In this document: positions 17,139 to 26,754 of the stretch, one piece after another
Layout of the letters: every line of letters starts with the position of its first letter
Position numbering within the stretch: the first letter of the stretch is position 1
NCBI GenBank assembly: GCA_027307045.1
Contig: DAHUXR010000015.1
Span: 1-56,717 of the forward strand
Length of the DNA: 56,717 bases
From: Acidobacteriaceae bacterium
GTDB lineage: Bacteria > Acidobacteriota > Terriglobia > Terriglobales > Acidobacteriaceae
Reading direction: 5' to 3'
Program-made: the position numbers and the translations under genes
Notes under the pieces: model-generated
The model's database searches: none
Told to the model about the DNA's origin: nothing
Seen by the model: the letters and a program-made list of their open reading frames with translations, nothing else

Positions 17139-17957
17139 GTGGAGAATAAAGTCCGTCTGGAGCTTACGCACAACGGGCAGGTTGCGCGGATTATGCTGAC
17201 TGCGCCCAAAGCCAATATCCTGGACAAAGCCATGATGCTGGGGCTGGGCGTGGCATTGGATGACTTGGCCGCGCAAAAGAACCTGAAAGCTATAGTACTG
17301 GCGGGCGCGGGAGCGCACTTCAGCTTTGGGGCAAGCATTGAAGAGCACCTGCCGGACCGGATTGGCGATACGCTGATGCATCTGCGGAACCTTCTGCTGA
17401 AAATGGCTGCTGCGCCCGCGCCGATGATAGCGGCGGTCTGTGGGCAATGTCTGGGCGGCGGATTTGAACTGGCGCTGGCGTGCGACCTGATTGTTGCAGA
17501 AGAAAACGCACAGTTCGCACTGCCGGAGATCAAGCTGGGAGTTTTTCCACCGGCGGGGGCTGCGTTGCTGCCTGTGCGGGTTGGATCCGGACGGGCTGCG
17601 GAAATGGTGCTGACCGGCGCAAGTTGGAACGCGAACCAGGCGGCCGCTGCGGGACTAGTCAACAAGGTCTTTCCCAGAGGTGACCTTGATCGACAGCTTG
17701 AAGCGTGGATTGAGTCAGATTTCCTGCCCCGCTCCGCTGTGGCCTTGCGTTTTGCCGCGCAGGCATCGCGGCGTCCGCTGGTACGTACACTGGAAATTGA
17801 TTTGCCGGCGCTGGAACGGATTTACCTGAACGATTTGATGGAACAGACTGATGCGGTTGAAGGAGTGATGGCTTTCCTGGAAAAACGCCAGCCGCACTGG
17901 TTAGCAGACCAGGTGTTTTCCGAAACACCTTGTGAAAAAAATGCTGTAAGTCGTTGA
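17139..17957 (+). CDS. dch: Cyclohexa-1,5-diene-1-carbonyl-CoA hydratase
   Basis: 272 aa, GTG start two bases after the oah stop. Crotonase-fold enzyme that hydrates the dienoyl-CoA product of benzoyl-CoA reductase to 6-hydroxycyclohex-1-ene-1-carbonyl-CoA. Seen: oxyanion-hole segments HFSFGASIEEHLPD (~65) and CGQCLGGGFELALACDLIVA (~104), then ALPEIKLGVFPPAGAALLP (~126). The 'SFGASIxEH' and 'VFPPAGA' segments are characteristic of Dch rather than fatty-acid hydratases. It completes the set reductase-hydratase-dehydrogenase-hydrolase. Position last in the operon differs from Thauera, where dch comes first. Benzoate-CoA ligase and pimelyl-CoA beta-oxidation genes are not in the window. Confidence 0.87.
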   Translation: MENKVRLELTHNGQVARIMLTAPKANILDKAMMLGLGVALDDLAAQKNLKAIVLAGAGAHFSFGASIEEHLPDRIGDTLMHLRNLLLKMAAAPAPMIAAVCGQCLGGGFELALACDLIVAEENAQFALPEIKLGVFPPAGAALLPVRVGSGRAAEMVLTGASWNANQAAAAGLVNKVFPRGDLDRQLEAWIESDFLPRSAVALRFAAQASRRPLVRTLEIDLPALERIYLNDLMEQTDAVEGVMAFLEKRQPHWLADQVFSETPCEKNAVSR

Positions 17958-18534
17958 CATTGGACCTCGTCGGGATCGGTGTTACATGGGGTCTTGATAC
18001 GTAAGTTACTAATTCTGCGTATGGCGAGAAAGACCAAAATGCCTAGGCTCGATCTTAACTGATCTGGCTTTCTTTTCCGCCTGTGAAACGGGATTCCGCA
18101 AGGTGGTTTCAGTAGAATGTGTTTTGAGTCTCTCCTCTGCTCGTTAATCGCAGGAGTGCAGTCCACGATTCACGCTCTTTGAAGTGTTGCCGACGCCGCT
18201 TCGGCAGAAATTACGAAAGCGTTTTTCTATTTACATTCGAAAGGGCATACCATCGGAGCAAGCTCTTACTGAAGCCAAGCGGAAGTTTGCCAGACATGTC
18301 CTACACGCATCGCCAGACTCCTTACATTCTGGTCCAATCGCAATATTCTGCATTGAATTGTCCAGGTCGCTCTCAAAGGTCGTCACACGTCCTGGTTCGA
18401 AAGGTGGGCCATGAACTCCGGCGCTCAGGTTTTCTGAACCGAGAATCATCAGGGCTTACCAAACTTACCGTCTCGGGATCATCCTTTTGAATTAACTCTG
18501 AGCTCAGAAGCGAAGAGCGTCCATCCGGGAAAGG
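17958..18534. other. Intergenic region between the benzoyl-CoA operon and narK
   Basis: 577 bases without a recognisable gene. No clear terminator stem was found behind dch. Short frames at 18179-18490 look non-coding. The right end holds the narK regulatory site. Confidence 0.4.
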
Positions 18535-18550
18535 TGTGATTTTTGTCACA
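18535..18550. promoter_or_regulatory. Perfect CRP-consensus site before narK
   Basis: TGTGA-TTTTTG-TCACA matches TGTGA-N6-TCACA exactly. A class II activator centred at -41.5 would place transcription start near 18584, just before the chosen narK start at 18596, with an AT-rich -10 region (gaaaatat, 18571-18578) at the right distance. Confidence 0.65.
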
Positions 18551-18595
18551 TGCCAGCGACCGTCTCATATGAAAATATGGGTTTCAGATCATCCG

Positions 18596-19777
18596 ATGAA
18601 CTCTAATCCCAGTCGCCCTAATACATTGCAGCTGATTCTCGGTACAGGCGCGTTCGCACTGTGCTTCGCTATTTTTGGCTCGGTTTCCGCCATGATGCCG
18701 GTGCTCAAAAAGACGTTCCACCTTGCACCTGTGCAGGCCAGCATCGCCATGGCAATTCCGGTCTTGCTGGGCAGCCTGGGACGGATCCCGCTTGGCCTTC
18801 TTACGGATCGCCTGGGAGGACGAAAGGTCTTTACATGGACCATGATCGCGTCCGTAGTAGCGGCAGTACTGATGGGCAAGGTTGAAAGTTATCCGCAACT
18901 GCTGTTGTTCGGTTTCTTTACTGGAATCGCGCTGGCCAGTTTTTCAGTCGGAGTGGCTTTTGTCAGCGGATGGTATCCCCCGGAAAAGCAGGGCTTTGCC
19001 CTGGGTGTATACGGCGCCGGCAACGTTGGACAATCCCTGGCCGCTTTCGGGGCGCCACTCTTATTCGTAAACCTGGGTTTCCGTAATACATTTTGGACAT
19101 TCGCAGGATTGCTGGCCATCTGGACCGTAATCTTTTTCTCGTTTGCAAAAGACGCTCCCCGCACTGCACCGCCAAAATCGCTGGCACAGATGACCAGGCC
19201 CTTGCGCGAAGGAATGAGCTGGGTGCTCAGCTTTTTTTATTTCCTCACCTTCGGCGGCTTTGTGGCCATGAGCATTTACCTGCCTATGTTCCTCACGGAG
19301 CTTTTTAAGCTGACGCCGCAGGACGCAGGATTCAGGACCGCCGGTTTTGTGCTGCTGGCCACAGCCTTGAGACCGGTAGGCGGCTGGTTGTCAGACAAAG
19401 TTGGCGGGCTGACGATTCTGCTTTGGATTTTTCCTTTTGTCACCGTAATGGCCTTGTTGCTGACCTTCCAGACAATGGTCCCGTTCACGCTCGGAGCCCT
19501 GGGGATGGCCGCCGCCATAGGACTGGGAAATGGTGCGGTGTTCAAGCTGGTGCCTCAGTATTTCCCGCAGTCAATCGGCGCCGTCACTGGTCTGGTGGGC
19601 GCCATGGGTGGCCTGGGCGGATTCTTTCCTCCGCTGGCTCTCGGCCTCATTCGGCAGCAGACGGGTTCATTTGTATGGGGGTTCGTGCTGCTGGGATGCT
19701 TCGCACTGATTTGCCTCCTGGTGGCTAAGCTAACGGCCCAGGGGCGTTTCCAAAAGAAGATCGCAACCGTGGCCTAG
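18596..19777 (+). CDS. narK: NarK-like nitrate/nitrite transporter (MFS)
   Basis: 393 aa from the ATG at 18596 (in-frame ATG at 18569 and the TTG-type start at 18536 are less likely because they lie in or right behind the regulatory site). Twelve hydrophobic helices. The MFS loop signature [15 protein letters not shown] follows helix 2, and a second [10 protein letters not shown] is between helices 8 and 9. The glycine-rich nitrate signature is seen as [21 protein letters not shown] in helix 5 and [16 protein letters not shown] in helix 11. It imports nitrate or exchanges nitrate for nitrite across the inner membrane. It is followed after 83 bases by the nitrate reductase-like operon, which supports the role. 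Confidence 0.85.
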   Translation: MNSNPSRPNTLQLILGTGAFALCFAIFGSVSAMMPVLKKTFHLAPVQASIAMAIPVLLGSLGRIPLGLLTDRLGGRKVFTWTMIASVVAAVLMGKVESYPQLLLFGFFTGIALASFSVGVAFVSGWYPPEKQGFALGVYGAGNVGQSLAAFGAPLLFVNLGFRNTFWTFAGLLAIWTVIFFSFAKDAPRTAPPKSLAQMTRPLREGMSWVLSFFYFLTFGGFVAMSIYLPMFLTELFKLTPQDAGFRTAGFVLLATALRPVGGWLSDKVGGLTILLWIFPFVTVMALLLTFQTMVPFTLGALGMAAAIGLGNGAVFKLVPQYFPQSIGAVTGLVGAMGGLGGFFPPLALGLIRQQTGSFVWGFVLLGCFALICLLVAKLTAQGRFQKKIATVA

Positions 19778-19860
19778 ATGAACAATGAAAACCAGGCAAT
19801 GGCAACTCGACATTCTAGTATCGTTAAACGATATACTTTCGGGGGTGGAGAGGTTGATGC

Positions 19861-20994
19861 ATGAAATCGGCTGAACGCCCCAATTCTGTCTTAAAGGTAT
19901 CAATGGCGAACCGACGAGATCTGGTTCACGCGACGCTTTGGGGTCTGGGTGTGGCTACGGCGCTGCTGGTGGCTATCTTCGTGGGAAGCAATTCCCTGAA
20001 GCATTACGATGCAGCGCTTGTGCCGTACACCGGGGCTTGCGTGTTCTCGGCCTTTGGCATCGGATACCGATTTGCCATGTGGTTGCGGCGTCCACCAACC
20101 CGCAAATACTGGTTTCGCGGATGGGGGATCTTTTTTCGTCCTTCAAAACTGGCGCGCAATGTTGTCCGGCTGGCGCAGGTGTTCTTCTCTGATTTCTTTG
20201 CGCAACGATTCATTGAAAAGAGGTCACCCGCCCGCTGGGCTGCCCACTGGCTGATTGCCTGGGGTTGCATTCTTGCCGCGGCCGTGACCTTTCCACTTTC
20301 CTTTGGATGGGTGCACTTTGAGAACGCACCTGGCAATCAGGAAATCTACCGCGCCTTTGTTTTTGGCCAGCACGTTTCAACCTTTCATCTGGGTACCATC
20401 ACCGCTGCGCTCACGTTCAACATTCTGGACATATCGGCGGTCATGGTGCTGATGGGAGTCGCGCTTGCGCTTTTTCGCCGCGCACGCGACCGCGGCGCTA
20501 TCTCCGTCCAGCAATTTGCACAGGACATGATGCCTCTGCTCATGCTGTTTGCGATTTCAATCACCGGCCTGTTCCTTACGGCATCCACATACTTGCTGCA
20601 CGGCCTGAACTACGGTTTTCTTTCCATGCTGCACGCCGTCACCGTTATCTTTACGCTTCTCTATCTGCCCTTTGGAAAGTTCTTTCATGTCTTCCAGCGG
20701 CCCGCCCAGATCGGCGTGCAGTTTTACAAGGAAGAAGGCGCGCGGACGGAGCAAGCCGTGTGCTTGCGCTGCGGTGCGCCATTTGCCTCACGAATGCACA
20801 TTGAAGACCTGAAGGATGTGGAGAACTCGCTGGGTATTCATTATCAGCTTCCGGGTGGAGGCCATTATCAGGATGTATGTCCTGTGTGCCGGCGGAAATC
20901 GCTCGCCGTGGCACAGGACGAAAAATGGCGCGAACAAGGCACGCGCGCTGCTGCTTCACAACCAGCCGGAGGTATATGGCCAAACCACCAGTAA
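19861..20994 (+). CDS. NarI-like integral membrane subunit with C-terminal double-CxxC domain
   Basis: 377 aa; GGAGAGG seven bases before the ATG. Five to six transmembrane helices; histidines on helices ([29 protein letters not shown]) could bind b-type hemes as in NarI/HdrE proteins. After the last helix (FHVFQRP) a cytoplasmic tail carries CLRCGAP and, 40 residues later, CPVCRRK, probably a zinc ribbon or rubredoxin-like site. It lies between narK and the molybdenum enzyme and overlaps the latter by 19 bases. I infer that it passes quinol electrons to the Rieske/ferredoxin/Mo subunits. Such proteins are often named 'MFS transporter' or 'nitrate reductase' in databases; the exact family is uncertain. 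Confidence 0.65.
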   Translation: MKSAERPNSVLKVSMANRRDLVHATLWGLGVATALLVAIFVGSNSLKHYDAALVPYTGACVFSAFGIGYRFAMWLRRPPTRKYWFRGWGIFFRPSKLARNVVRLAQVFFSDFFAQRFIEKRSPARWAAHWLIAWGCILAAAVTFPLSFGWVHFENAPGNQEIYRAFVFGQHVSTFHLGTITAALTFNILDISAVMVLMGVALALFRRARDRGAISVQQFAQDMMPLLMLFAISITGLFLTASTYLLHGLNYGFLSMLHAVTVIFTLLYLPFGKFFHVFQRPAQIGVQFYKEEGARTEQAVCLRCGAPFASRMHIEDLKDVENSLGIHYQLPGGGHYQDVCPVCRRKSLAVAQDEKWREQGTRAAASQPAGGIWPNHQ

Positions 20995-23198
20995 CGATCC
21001 CCGAGTTGGTGTCCCAGTTCGGGCCCACGCTGAATCGGATCCCCGCCCACGGATGGAATGCCGAAGTTGAGCCTGATCGTATTGTCAAAACCCACTGTTG
21101 TTTCTGTGGACAGCAGTGCGGTATTCAACTCAAGGTAAAAGACAACCGGGTCATCGGCTTTGAGCCGTGGGAGGATTTTCCTTTCAACCAGGGCCGGCTC
21201 TGTCCCAAGGGCGTCAAGCGATACATGCAGGATGAGCATCGCGATCGCCTGAAAGCTCCGCTGATGCGCAAAGAGGGCACAGGCTTTGTGCCGGTGAGCT
21301 GGGATGAAGCGCTGGATAAAGTTGCTGGTGAGATCAAGCGCATCCAGCAAACCCACGGCCCCGATTCTTTTGCGTTGCTGGGCGGGGCTTCCTTAACCAA
21401 CGAAAAAGCTTACCTCATGGGGAAGTTTGCCCGCGTCGCAGTGAAGACCGCCAACATCGATTACAACGGGCGGCTTTGCATGGTCTCAGCCGCTGCCGCT
21501 TCAAAAAAGGTTTTTGGCATTGATCGCGCAGCGAACCCCTGGAGTGATATCCCATTGGCCAGGGCCATCCTGATAGCCGGAGCCAATATCGCCGAGTGTG
21601 CGCCCATCACCACAAATTACTTGTGGCAGGCACGCGAGAATGGCGCCAAGCTAATTGTGATGGACCCGCGCATTACGCCCATCGCGCGCAATGCCGATCT
21701 TTATATTCCGGTGCGCCCCGGCGGCGATATCGGAGTCTTCAACGGCATGTTGCACATCATGATTGAGCGCGGCTGGATCAATCGTGAATTCATCGCCCAG
21801 CACACCACGGGCTGGGAGCAGGTTGAAGAGACAGTCCGGAAATACACGCCGGAGTACGCTTCCCGAATTGCGGGCGTCCCGGCCAGCATGATCGTAAAAG
21901 CGGCGGAAATCTGGGGGCCCGCTTCCACCAGCTTTCTGTTGCATGCGCGTGGTATTGAGCACCACACCAAGGGCGTACTAAATTGCATGGCGGCCATCAA
22001 TCTGGTGGTGGCCACGGGACGAATCGGGCGGGAAGGATGCGGCTACGCGATGATCACCGGCCAGGGTAACGGCCAGGGCGGCCGCGAGCAGGGGCAGAAA
22101 TGCGATCAACTGCCGGGCGGGCGCGATATTGAAAATCCTGAGCATCGCAAGTACATTGCCGGCGTCTGGGGCGTGCCGGAGGAAAGCATTCCTCACAAAG
22201 GACTTTCGATCATCCCAATTTTTGAGGCCATTCATGCCGGCAAAATCAAAGGATTGCTGGCGATCTCTTCCAACCCCATGGTTTCACTGCCCAACAATTC
22301 TTATATCCGCGAAGCGTTTGAAAAACTGGAGTTCTTCTCCCAGATTGACTTCTTCATGTCTGAGACGGCGCGCCATGCGGATGTGGTGCTGGCGGGTTCC
22401 CTGATGGAAGAAGACGAAGGCACCACCACCAATGTGGAAGGCCGGGTGATCCATCATAAAAAAGTCGTAGATCCTCCCGACGATGCGCGCGTGGATTGGA
22501 AAATTATTTGCGATATAGCTGCCCGCCTGGGTCAAGCCGGCAAATTCACGTTCGACTCTCCCAAAGAAATATTTGATGAGCTGCGCGTCGCGTCCAAGGG
22601 AGGCATCTGCGACTACTATGGCATTACCTGGGATCGAATCGATCGGGAGTACGGCGTTTGCTGGCCTTGTCCGTCTGCGGACCATCCAGGCACACCAAGG
22701 CTTTATGAAGGCAACAAGTTCAATCATCCGGACGGCAAAGCCCATTTTCAGCCGGTGGAGTGGCAGCCCGCGGCCGAAGAAGCGGACGGCGAGTATCCAA
22801 TCATTCTTACTACTGGTCGCGTTGTTTCCCACTACTTATCCGGAACGCAGACGCGCAGAATTGGCGCTCTGGTGGACCAATATCCGCAACCTTTGTGTGA
22901 GATGCATCCCCAGTTGGCAGCAAAGCTGGGCATTGCGGAAGGGGACTTTGTGAAAGTGGAAAGCCGTCGCGGATCGGTGACCGTGCGAGCAAGCGTTGTA
23001 AAGACGATTCGTCCGGACACGGTGTTTGTTCCTTATCACTGGCCGCTGGATCGGGCCGCCAATAACATGACGGTGCGCGCCATTGACCCGATCTCAAATA
23101 TTCCCGAGTACAAGATCTGTGCCGTGCGTGTGAGTAAAGTGCCGGAGCCGCATGACGCCATTGCTGAACTGGAAATGGAAGCCGGGGGAGTGCGATGA
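20976..23198 (+). CDS. Molybdopterin oxidoreductase, NapA/NarB/NasA-type nitrate reductase-like catalytic subunit
   Basis: 740 aa from the ATG at 20976, with GGAGG upstream. N-terminal [4Fe-4S] site C-C-F-C-G-Q-Q-C...RLCPKG (~residues 33-75), then bis-MGD domains. The presumed Mo-ligating cysteine is in [18 protein letters not shown] (~166), the position of the NapA/NarB cysteine. [20 protein letters not shown] (~364) is a nitrate-reductase-family segment. The C-terminal domain has [14 protein letters not shown] and NIPEYK. There is no Tat signal, so the enzyme should be cytoplasmic. The neighbours narK, NnrS and RIC point to nitrate. Formate dehydrogenase-like roles are the main alternative, but selenocysteine/cysteine-histidine FDH features are absent. 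Confidence 0.78.
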   Translation: MAKPPVTIPELVSQFGPTLNRIPAHGWNAEVEPDRIVKTHCCFCGQQCGIQLKVKDNRVIGFEPWEDFPFNQGRLCPKGVKRYMQDEHRDRLKAPLMRKEGTGFVPVSWDEALDKVAGEIKRIQQTHGPDSFALLGGASLTNEKAYLMGKFARVAVKTANIDYNGRLCMVSAAAASKKVFGIDRAANPWSDIPLARAILIAGANIAECAPITTNYLWQARENGAKLIVMDPRITPIARNADLYIPVRPGGDIGVFNGMLHIMIERGWINREFIAQHTTGWEQVEETVRKYTPEYASRIAGVPASMIVKAAEIWGPASTSFLLHARGIEHHTKGVLNCMAAINLVVATGRIGREGCGYAMITGQGNGQGGREQGQKCDQLPGGRDIENPEHRKYIAGVWGVPEESIPHKGLSIIPIFEAIHAGKIKGLLAISSNPMVSLPNNSYIREAFEKLEFFSQIDFFMSETARHADVVLAGSLMEEDEGTTTNVEGRVIHHKKVVDPPDDARVDWKIICDIAARLGQAGKFTFDSPKEIFDELRVASKGGICDYYGITWDRIDREYGVCWPCPSADHPGTPRLYEGNKFNHPDGKAHFQPVEWQPAAEEADGEYPIILTTGRVVSHYLSGTQTRRIGALVDQYPQPLCEMHPQLAAKLGIAEGDFVKVESRRGSVTVRASVVKTIRPDTVFVPYHWPLDRAANNMTVRAIDPISNIPEYKICAVRVSKVPEPHDAIAELEMEAGGVR

Positions 23199-23815
23199 AC
23201 GGCGCAGAAACGATGGAGTTCTTCATTGACCATTCGCGCTGCATCGGCTGCAAGGCGTGCGTGCAGGCGTGCGAGGAGTGTGATACGCACCGTGGTGTCT
23301 CCCTCATTCATCTTGAGACCATCATGCGGCCTGACAGCGTACAGACCGCGCCCCAGGTCTGCATGCATTGTGAAGACCCCATATGCGCACAGGTTTGCCC
23401 CGCGGATGCGATCAAGAAGACGCCGGACGGGGTTGTGCAAAGTTCGCTGAAACCGCGCTGCATTGGCTGCTCCAACTGCGTGCTGGCCTGCCCGTTCGGG
23501 GTCCCGAAATACAAGGCCGAGATAAACCAGATGATGAAGTGCGATATGTGCTATGACCGCACCAGCGTGGGCAAGCGGCCCATGTGCGCCACGGTTTGTC
23601 CTTCCGGCGCGCTCACCTTTACTACGCGGGAAAACATTGAACGCACCCGGCAGGGAATGGCGATTCGCGATTGGCAGTTTGGCGGCGAAACAGTTCGAAC
23701 CAAGGTGAACGTTCTGGTCCCACGGAACGTGCAAAAGATTACTGTGACAATCGAGCAGATTGAAGCGACCTCCACAAACGAGTACGACGTTGCCAACCTG
23801 CTCCTTGGAGACTGA
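23195..23815 (+). CDS. Four-cluster ferredoxin subunit (DmsB/NrfC/NarH-like)
   Basis: 206 aa, ATGA overlap with the Mo subunit. Sixteen cysteines in four groups: [11 protein letters not shown](EEC), [26 protein letters not shown] and MKCDMC...RPMCATVCP, i.e. four [4Fe-4S] clusters in the pattern of DmsB-like electron-transfer subunits. There is no signal peptide. It should wire the membrane/Rieske partner to the molybdenum enzyme in the cytoplasm. The C-terminal ~40 residues ([19 protein letters not shown]) are family-poor. The gene sits in a tightly packed operon. Confidence 0.85.
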   Translation: MNGAETMEFFIDHSRCIGCKACVQACEECDTHRGVSLIHLETIMRPDSVQTAPQVCMHCEDPICAQVCPADAIKKTPDGVVQSSLKPRCIGCSNCVLACPFGVPKYKAEINQMMKCDMCYDRTSVGKRPMCATVCPSGALTFTTRENIERTRQGMAIRDWQFGGETVRTKVNVLVPRNVQKITVTIEQIEATSTNEYDVANLLLGD

Positions 23816-23816
23816 A

Positions 23817-24350
23817 ATGCCTGAAGAAAAGAACAAAGAGCAGGACGAATGTTTTGAGTGCAAGAAGAAGAAAGATGCGCGGTGGCGGCAGGATTTCCCC
23901 GTTGAGTGGGAGAGTGACAACTATGTGACTCGCCGCGAGATGGTCAAGTTTCTGGCTTTGGGTTCACTTACCATCGCCGGGGCGAACGCCGTGCTCGCGG
24001 GAATCCCCCACATCGTTAAAGCAGCGGAGCTGCCCAGAACCAGGGTGGCACTTGCCTCTTCCATCCCCGTCGGCGGATCCAAACTATTTTCTTATCCAAC
24101 AGAGGAAGATCCCTGCATTCTTGTCCGCCAGGCCAACGGCGATCTGGTTGCGTATTCCCAGGTGTGTACTCATCTCTCATGTGCTGTAGTTCATGATGAG
24201 AAAGAGAATGCCCTGTTCTGTCCCTGCCACCATGGTTATTTCACTGTGGATGAAGGGCGGCCGTATGCCGGGCCACCCACGCGGCCACTGCCACGGATCA
24301 AGCTGGAGCAACAGGGCAATGAGATTTTCGCAATAGGAGTGGAAGCGTGA
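23817..24350 (+). CDS. Rieske [2Fe-2S] protein with N-terminal CxxC and one transmembrane segment
   Basis: 177 aa from the ATG at 23817 (GGAG upstream, one base after the previous stop). The Rieske ligands are CTHLSC (~120) and CPCHHGYF (~139), with a standard GPPTRPL C-terminal loop. Residues ~11-14 are CFEC in a Lys/Glu-rich head, and residues ~40-60 (RREMVKFLALGSLTIAGANAVLAG) are a Tat-like membrane anchor. It is a likely electron-transfer partner of the NarI-like protein and the Mo enzyme. A Rieske subunit in a nitrate reductase operon recalls archaeal and NarB-like systems, but here it is membrane anchored. Confidence 0.85.
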   Translation: MPEEKNKEQDECFECKKKKDARWRQDFPVEWESDNYVTRREMVKFLALGSLTIAGANAVLAGIPHIVKAAELPRTRVALASSIPVGGSKLFSYPTEEDPCILVRQANGDLVAYSQVCTHLSCAVVHDEKENALFCPCHHGYFTVDEGRPYAGPPTRPLPRIKLEQQGNEIFAIGVEA

Positions 24351-24577
24351 TGGACAACCGCCAGGCACAGGGGACCACGCTCTTCACGGCATTGCTGGTA
24401 CTGATAGGCATCGGCGTTGTAGTGCAGCTCTGGCTTCTGGCAGCTTCGGTTGACGCGCTCATGCGGCATCAACAGAAGATACCACTGTATGCCGCCCTTG
24501 GATCTGCCGCGGTTTTCGTAATCAATGGTCTGCTGGTGCTCTACGTGATCAACTTCGACCGGAAGATTAAACAGTAG
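24350..24577 (+). CDS. Small two-helix membrane protein of the nitrate module (DUF6755-like)
   Basis: 75 aa; the ATG overlaps the stop of the Rieske gene by one base (AGGAG 12 bases upstream). Two transmembrane helices (TALLVLIGIGVVVQLWLLAASV and ALGSAAVFVINGLLVLYVI) joined by a short basic loop, C-terminus NFDRKIKQ. I remember similar small proteins beside Rieske genes under DUF6755, but cannot verify it. It probably stabilises the membrane part of the complex. Its 3' end overlaps the convergent nnrS-like gene by 11 bases. Confidence 0.65.
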   Translation: MDNRQAQGTTLFTALLVLIGIGVVVQLWLLAASVDALMRHQQKIPLYAALGSAAVFVINGLLVLYVINFDRKIKQ

Positions 24578-25898
24578 TCGGTTTTAGAAGATGAGCTGGC
24601 GGCTGCTTGAAGGTGAGAAGCAGATTCAAGGCAAACACTGTGACTGCGGCCAGCTCGCAGATCGCGGAGACGGGCAAAACTTTCCAGGCCGGTGGCCAGT
24701 AGTTTTCATAGGCCAGGATTTCACTACTTACCCGCAAAGCGCAGCCCACATTCAGTAGCAGAAGACAGGCAAGCATTAATCGCGGGCTATAGAGCACACG
24801 CATGCCTGCGAAGGCAGGCAATACTCTCTGACCAATCGCAAACACCATGGTAGAAACAAATCCTACCGTGAGTGCGTGACGCGAAGCGCCAATCCATCCG
24901 TGGTTATGGTCAAAATATGCGCTGCAAATGCCGAGGCTGGATGCTATCAGGAGCCAAAGATAGGCGACCCTGACAAATGCAGGAAAGGAAGCGTGGACTC
25001 CGGCGGTCTTGGGCGCTTGCCGGGGCTGCTCGAACAAATGAAAAGCAGCAACGGCGGCAATCGCTGCTATGGCGATGAGCCAGTGTGCAGCCGGAGAAAA
25101 GCCAGTTGCCGCTAGCAGAACTCCAACGATGCTGAGTAAAAGAGCGTAACGAAGAACCCTCTCATTCAGTGGCCTGAGGCCCAGAAAAATCGGCAACCAT
25201 CGTGCGCTGAAACCCCAGATAGTTGGAACAATGAATGCATAGGACACCAAAGCAAGGAATCGGGCTTCAAAGATCAATGGAAATGCCGGCCCAGTATCGT
25301 ACAGGCTCACATAGACGGCAATTATCGAGTTCAGCAGCAATGCCACCCCGAAGCCAACTGTCCCCGTCAGGACGGAGAGAATCCAGACCGGCATATGCTC
25401 TTTGTCTTTGCGCAAGCCAGCCGGACGATGGCTTCTCACCGAAAAAACAAAGATGATGAAGGCGGCGAGCTCCAGTGCTGCCGAAATCGGCAGCAACACG
25501 CGCCAATAGAGATGATAAAAGCCGGAGGCCCAACGCAAGAGGACGCCCAAGGTCCAAAGCAGCCACGCAAGCCACCCACGCGCTGCCGACTGAGCGCTCC
25601 TGCCTGTCAGCTTGGGAATCGAATAAAAGCCAATGCCCAGAATGAAGGTCCCAATCCACCCAAAAATCTGGGCATGACCGTGCGCCTGGATCCAGCTTGT
25701 TGAGATCGCACCGCCACGCCCACCACTGATCGAGATGAGGTTCCACACTCCCAGAAAAGTCCCGGGTAGCAGCATGAAAAAAAGGCCAGTGATCGCATAC
25801 GCCATCATCAATCGCTGGGCGCTCTCTTCCCGCGCCTTGAGCAGGATGGCTGGCACCGTTTTCACCTGAAGCTCCTCCACGGAGACCATTGCGGACAT
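24567..25898 (-). CDS. nnrS: NnrS-like multi-helix heme-copper membrane protein
   Basis: 443 aa with about twelve transmembrane helices. AAGGAGG lies ten bases before the ATG. NnrS-family landmarks: SWIQAHGHAQIFGWIGTFILGIGFYSIPKL near residue 65, FLALVSYAFIVPTIWGFSARWLPIFLG near 215, SRHALTVGFVSTMVFAIGQRVLPAF near 330. The conserved histidines in helices are thought to bind heme and copper. NnrS protects cells against nitric oxide during nitrate respiration. It is coupled to the RIC gene (TAATG overlap at 25898), which makes a nitrosative-stress operon. Other family members are annotated only as 'NnrS family', so the precise activity remains open. Confidence 0.75.
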   Translation of the reverse strand: MSAMVSVEELQVKTVPAILLKAREESAQRLMMAYAITGLFFMLLPGTFLGVWNLISISGGRGGAISTSWIQAHGHAQIFGWIGTFILGIGFYSIPKLTGRSAQSAARGWLAWLLWTLGVLLRWASGFYHLYWRVLLPISAALELAAFIIFVFSVRSHRPAGLRKDKEHMPVWILSVLTGTVGFGVALLLNSIIAVYVSLYDTGPAFPLIFEARFLALVSYAFIVPTIWGFSARWLPIFLGLRPLNERVLRYALLLSIVGVLLAATGFSPAAHWLIAIAAIAAVAAFHLFEQPRQAPKTAGVHASFPAFVRVAYLWLLIASSLGICSAYFDHNHGWIGASRHALTVGFVSTMVFAIGQRVLPAFAGMRVLYSPRLMLACLLLLNVGCALRVSSEILAYENYWPPAWKVLPVSAICELAAVTVFALNLLLTFKQPPAHLLKPTTV

Positions 25899-26638
25899 TA
25901 GACACTAACCTCCTTTTCGCTCTCCATGGCTATGGCGCGCGGAAAGAGGATGTTGTTCTCCAGGTGAACGTGCTGATGCAGGTCGCTTTCGAACTCCTTC
26001 AGGGCGGTGAACAGCGTTTTGTAACTGAAGCAGGCTTCCTCAGGGGGCGTGTAGTTTCCACTGAGTTCGGAGATCGACTTCAGGGTAGCGCCCGCCGAAT
26101 CGTGCTCCAATTGCATCATGTGCACCGGGTTGCTCACGGTGCCGAACACGGGCACGGGTTTGGGCCGGCCACTGTTGACGGCATTTTCCAGAGCAACGAT
26201 GTGAGGAAAAAGAATGTGCTCCTCTTTCATCATGTGAGAGGTCAGCTCAGCGGCCATTGGCTGGAATGTCTGCTGGATCTTGCCCAGTTCTGGATGGTTC
26301 TTTCCATGCACCGATACCACCTTGTGCAAAAGCTGCTGAAGGCGCGGGATCTCCTGTTTCACGTAGGCATGGTGAGTGGTAACAATGTGTTCGATCAGGT
26401 TGCCGAGCGCTCCGTTCGTAAAATCCGGCAGGCTGCCGTCTGTCGCCGGTGTGAAGCTGCCGCCCCGTTCCAAAGCGCGCAGCACATCGTCAACGGGAAG
26501 ATGCGCATGCATGCAGGCATCGCTCAGCGATTTTCCCCCGCCGCAGCAATAGTCGATGCCGAGCTTCTCAAAAGTCCGGGTCGCATTTGGGATTTCTATG
26601 GCTAACTCTCTGACTGTCCTGGTGGCACTTAGATTCAT
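25898..26638 (-). CDS. ric: RIC family di-iron protein (iron-sulfur cluster repair, ScdA/YtfE/DnrN)
   Basis: 246 aa; AAGGAG nine bases before the ATG. N-terminal ScdA_N domain with the FEKLGIDYCCGGGKSLSDAC motif (residues ~23-42), followed by a hemerythrin-like domain whose iron ligands are seen as HIVTTHHAYV (~84), HMMKEEHILFPH (~134), HMMQLEHDSAG (~173) and HQHVHLENNILFP (~223). RIC proteins repair Fe-S clusters damaged by nitric oxide or oxidative stress in the cytoplasm. It is the first gene of the ric-nnrS operon, with a CRP-type half-perfect site 92 bases upstream. The neighbouring regulator and nitrate genes support a role in nitrate/NO metabolism. Confidence 0.9.
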   Translation of the reverse strand: MNLSATRTVRELAIEIPNATRTFEKLGIDYCCGGGKSLSDACMHAHLPVDDVLRALERGGSFTPATDGSLPDFTNGALGNLIEHIVTTHHAYVKQEIPRLQQLLHKVVSVHGKNHPELGKIQQTFQPMAAELTSHMMKEEHILFPHIVALENAVNSGRPKPVPVFGTVSNPVHMMQLEHDSAGATLKSISELSGNYTPPEEACFSYKTLFTALKEFESDLHQHVHLENNILFPRAIAMESEKEVSV

Positions 26639-26729
26639 GGCTTAAAGCTCCTTGAAAGACTCCGGTTATTAAAGACCTGGATTATTGAAGTCTCCAACTG
26701 CGAGTCTAGGAGCGCGCGCCGGGCGGGCC

Positions 26730-26745
26730 TATGACTTTTGTCACA
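26730..26745. promoter_or_regulatory. CRP/FNR-type site before ric-nnrS
   Basis: TATGA-CTTTTG-TCACA, one mismatch from the TGTGA-N6-TCACA pattern, with the inner palindrome TGAC-TTTT-GTCA. It lies between the stop of the Crp-family gene and the ric start, 92 bases upstream of ric. Confidence 0.55.
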
Positions 26746-26754
26746 GAGAGCCCA

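Noticed and set aside
18390..18410. GGTTCGAAA-like T-arm of a tRNA
   Set aside because: No acceptor stem or anticodon arm fits around it; no tRNA was found elsewhere in the window.
25267..25905. 212-aa frame overlapping the NnrS-like gene
   Set aside because: It is a shadow frame of a clear twelve-helix protein with its own ribosome site.
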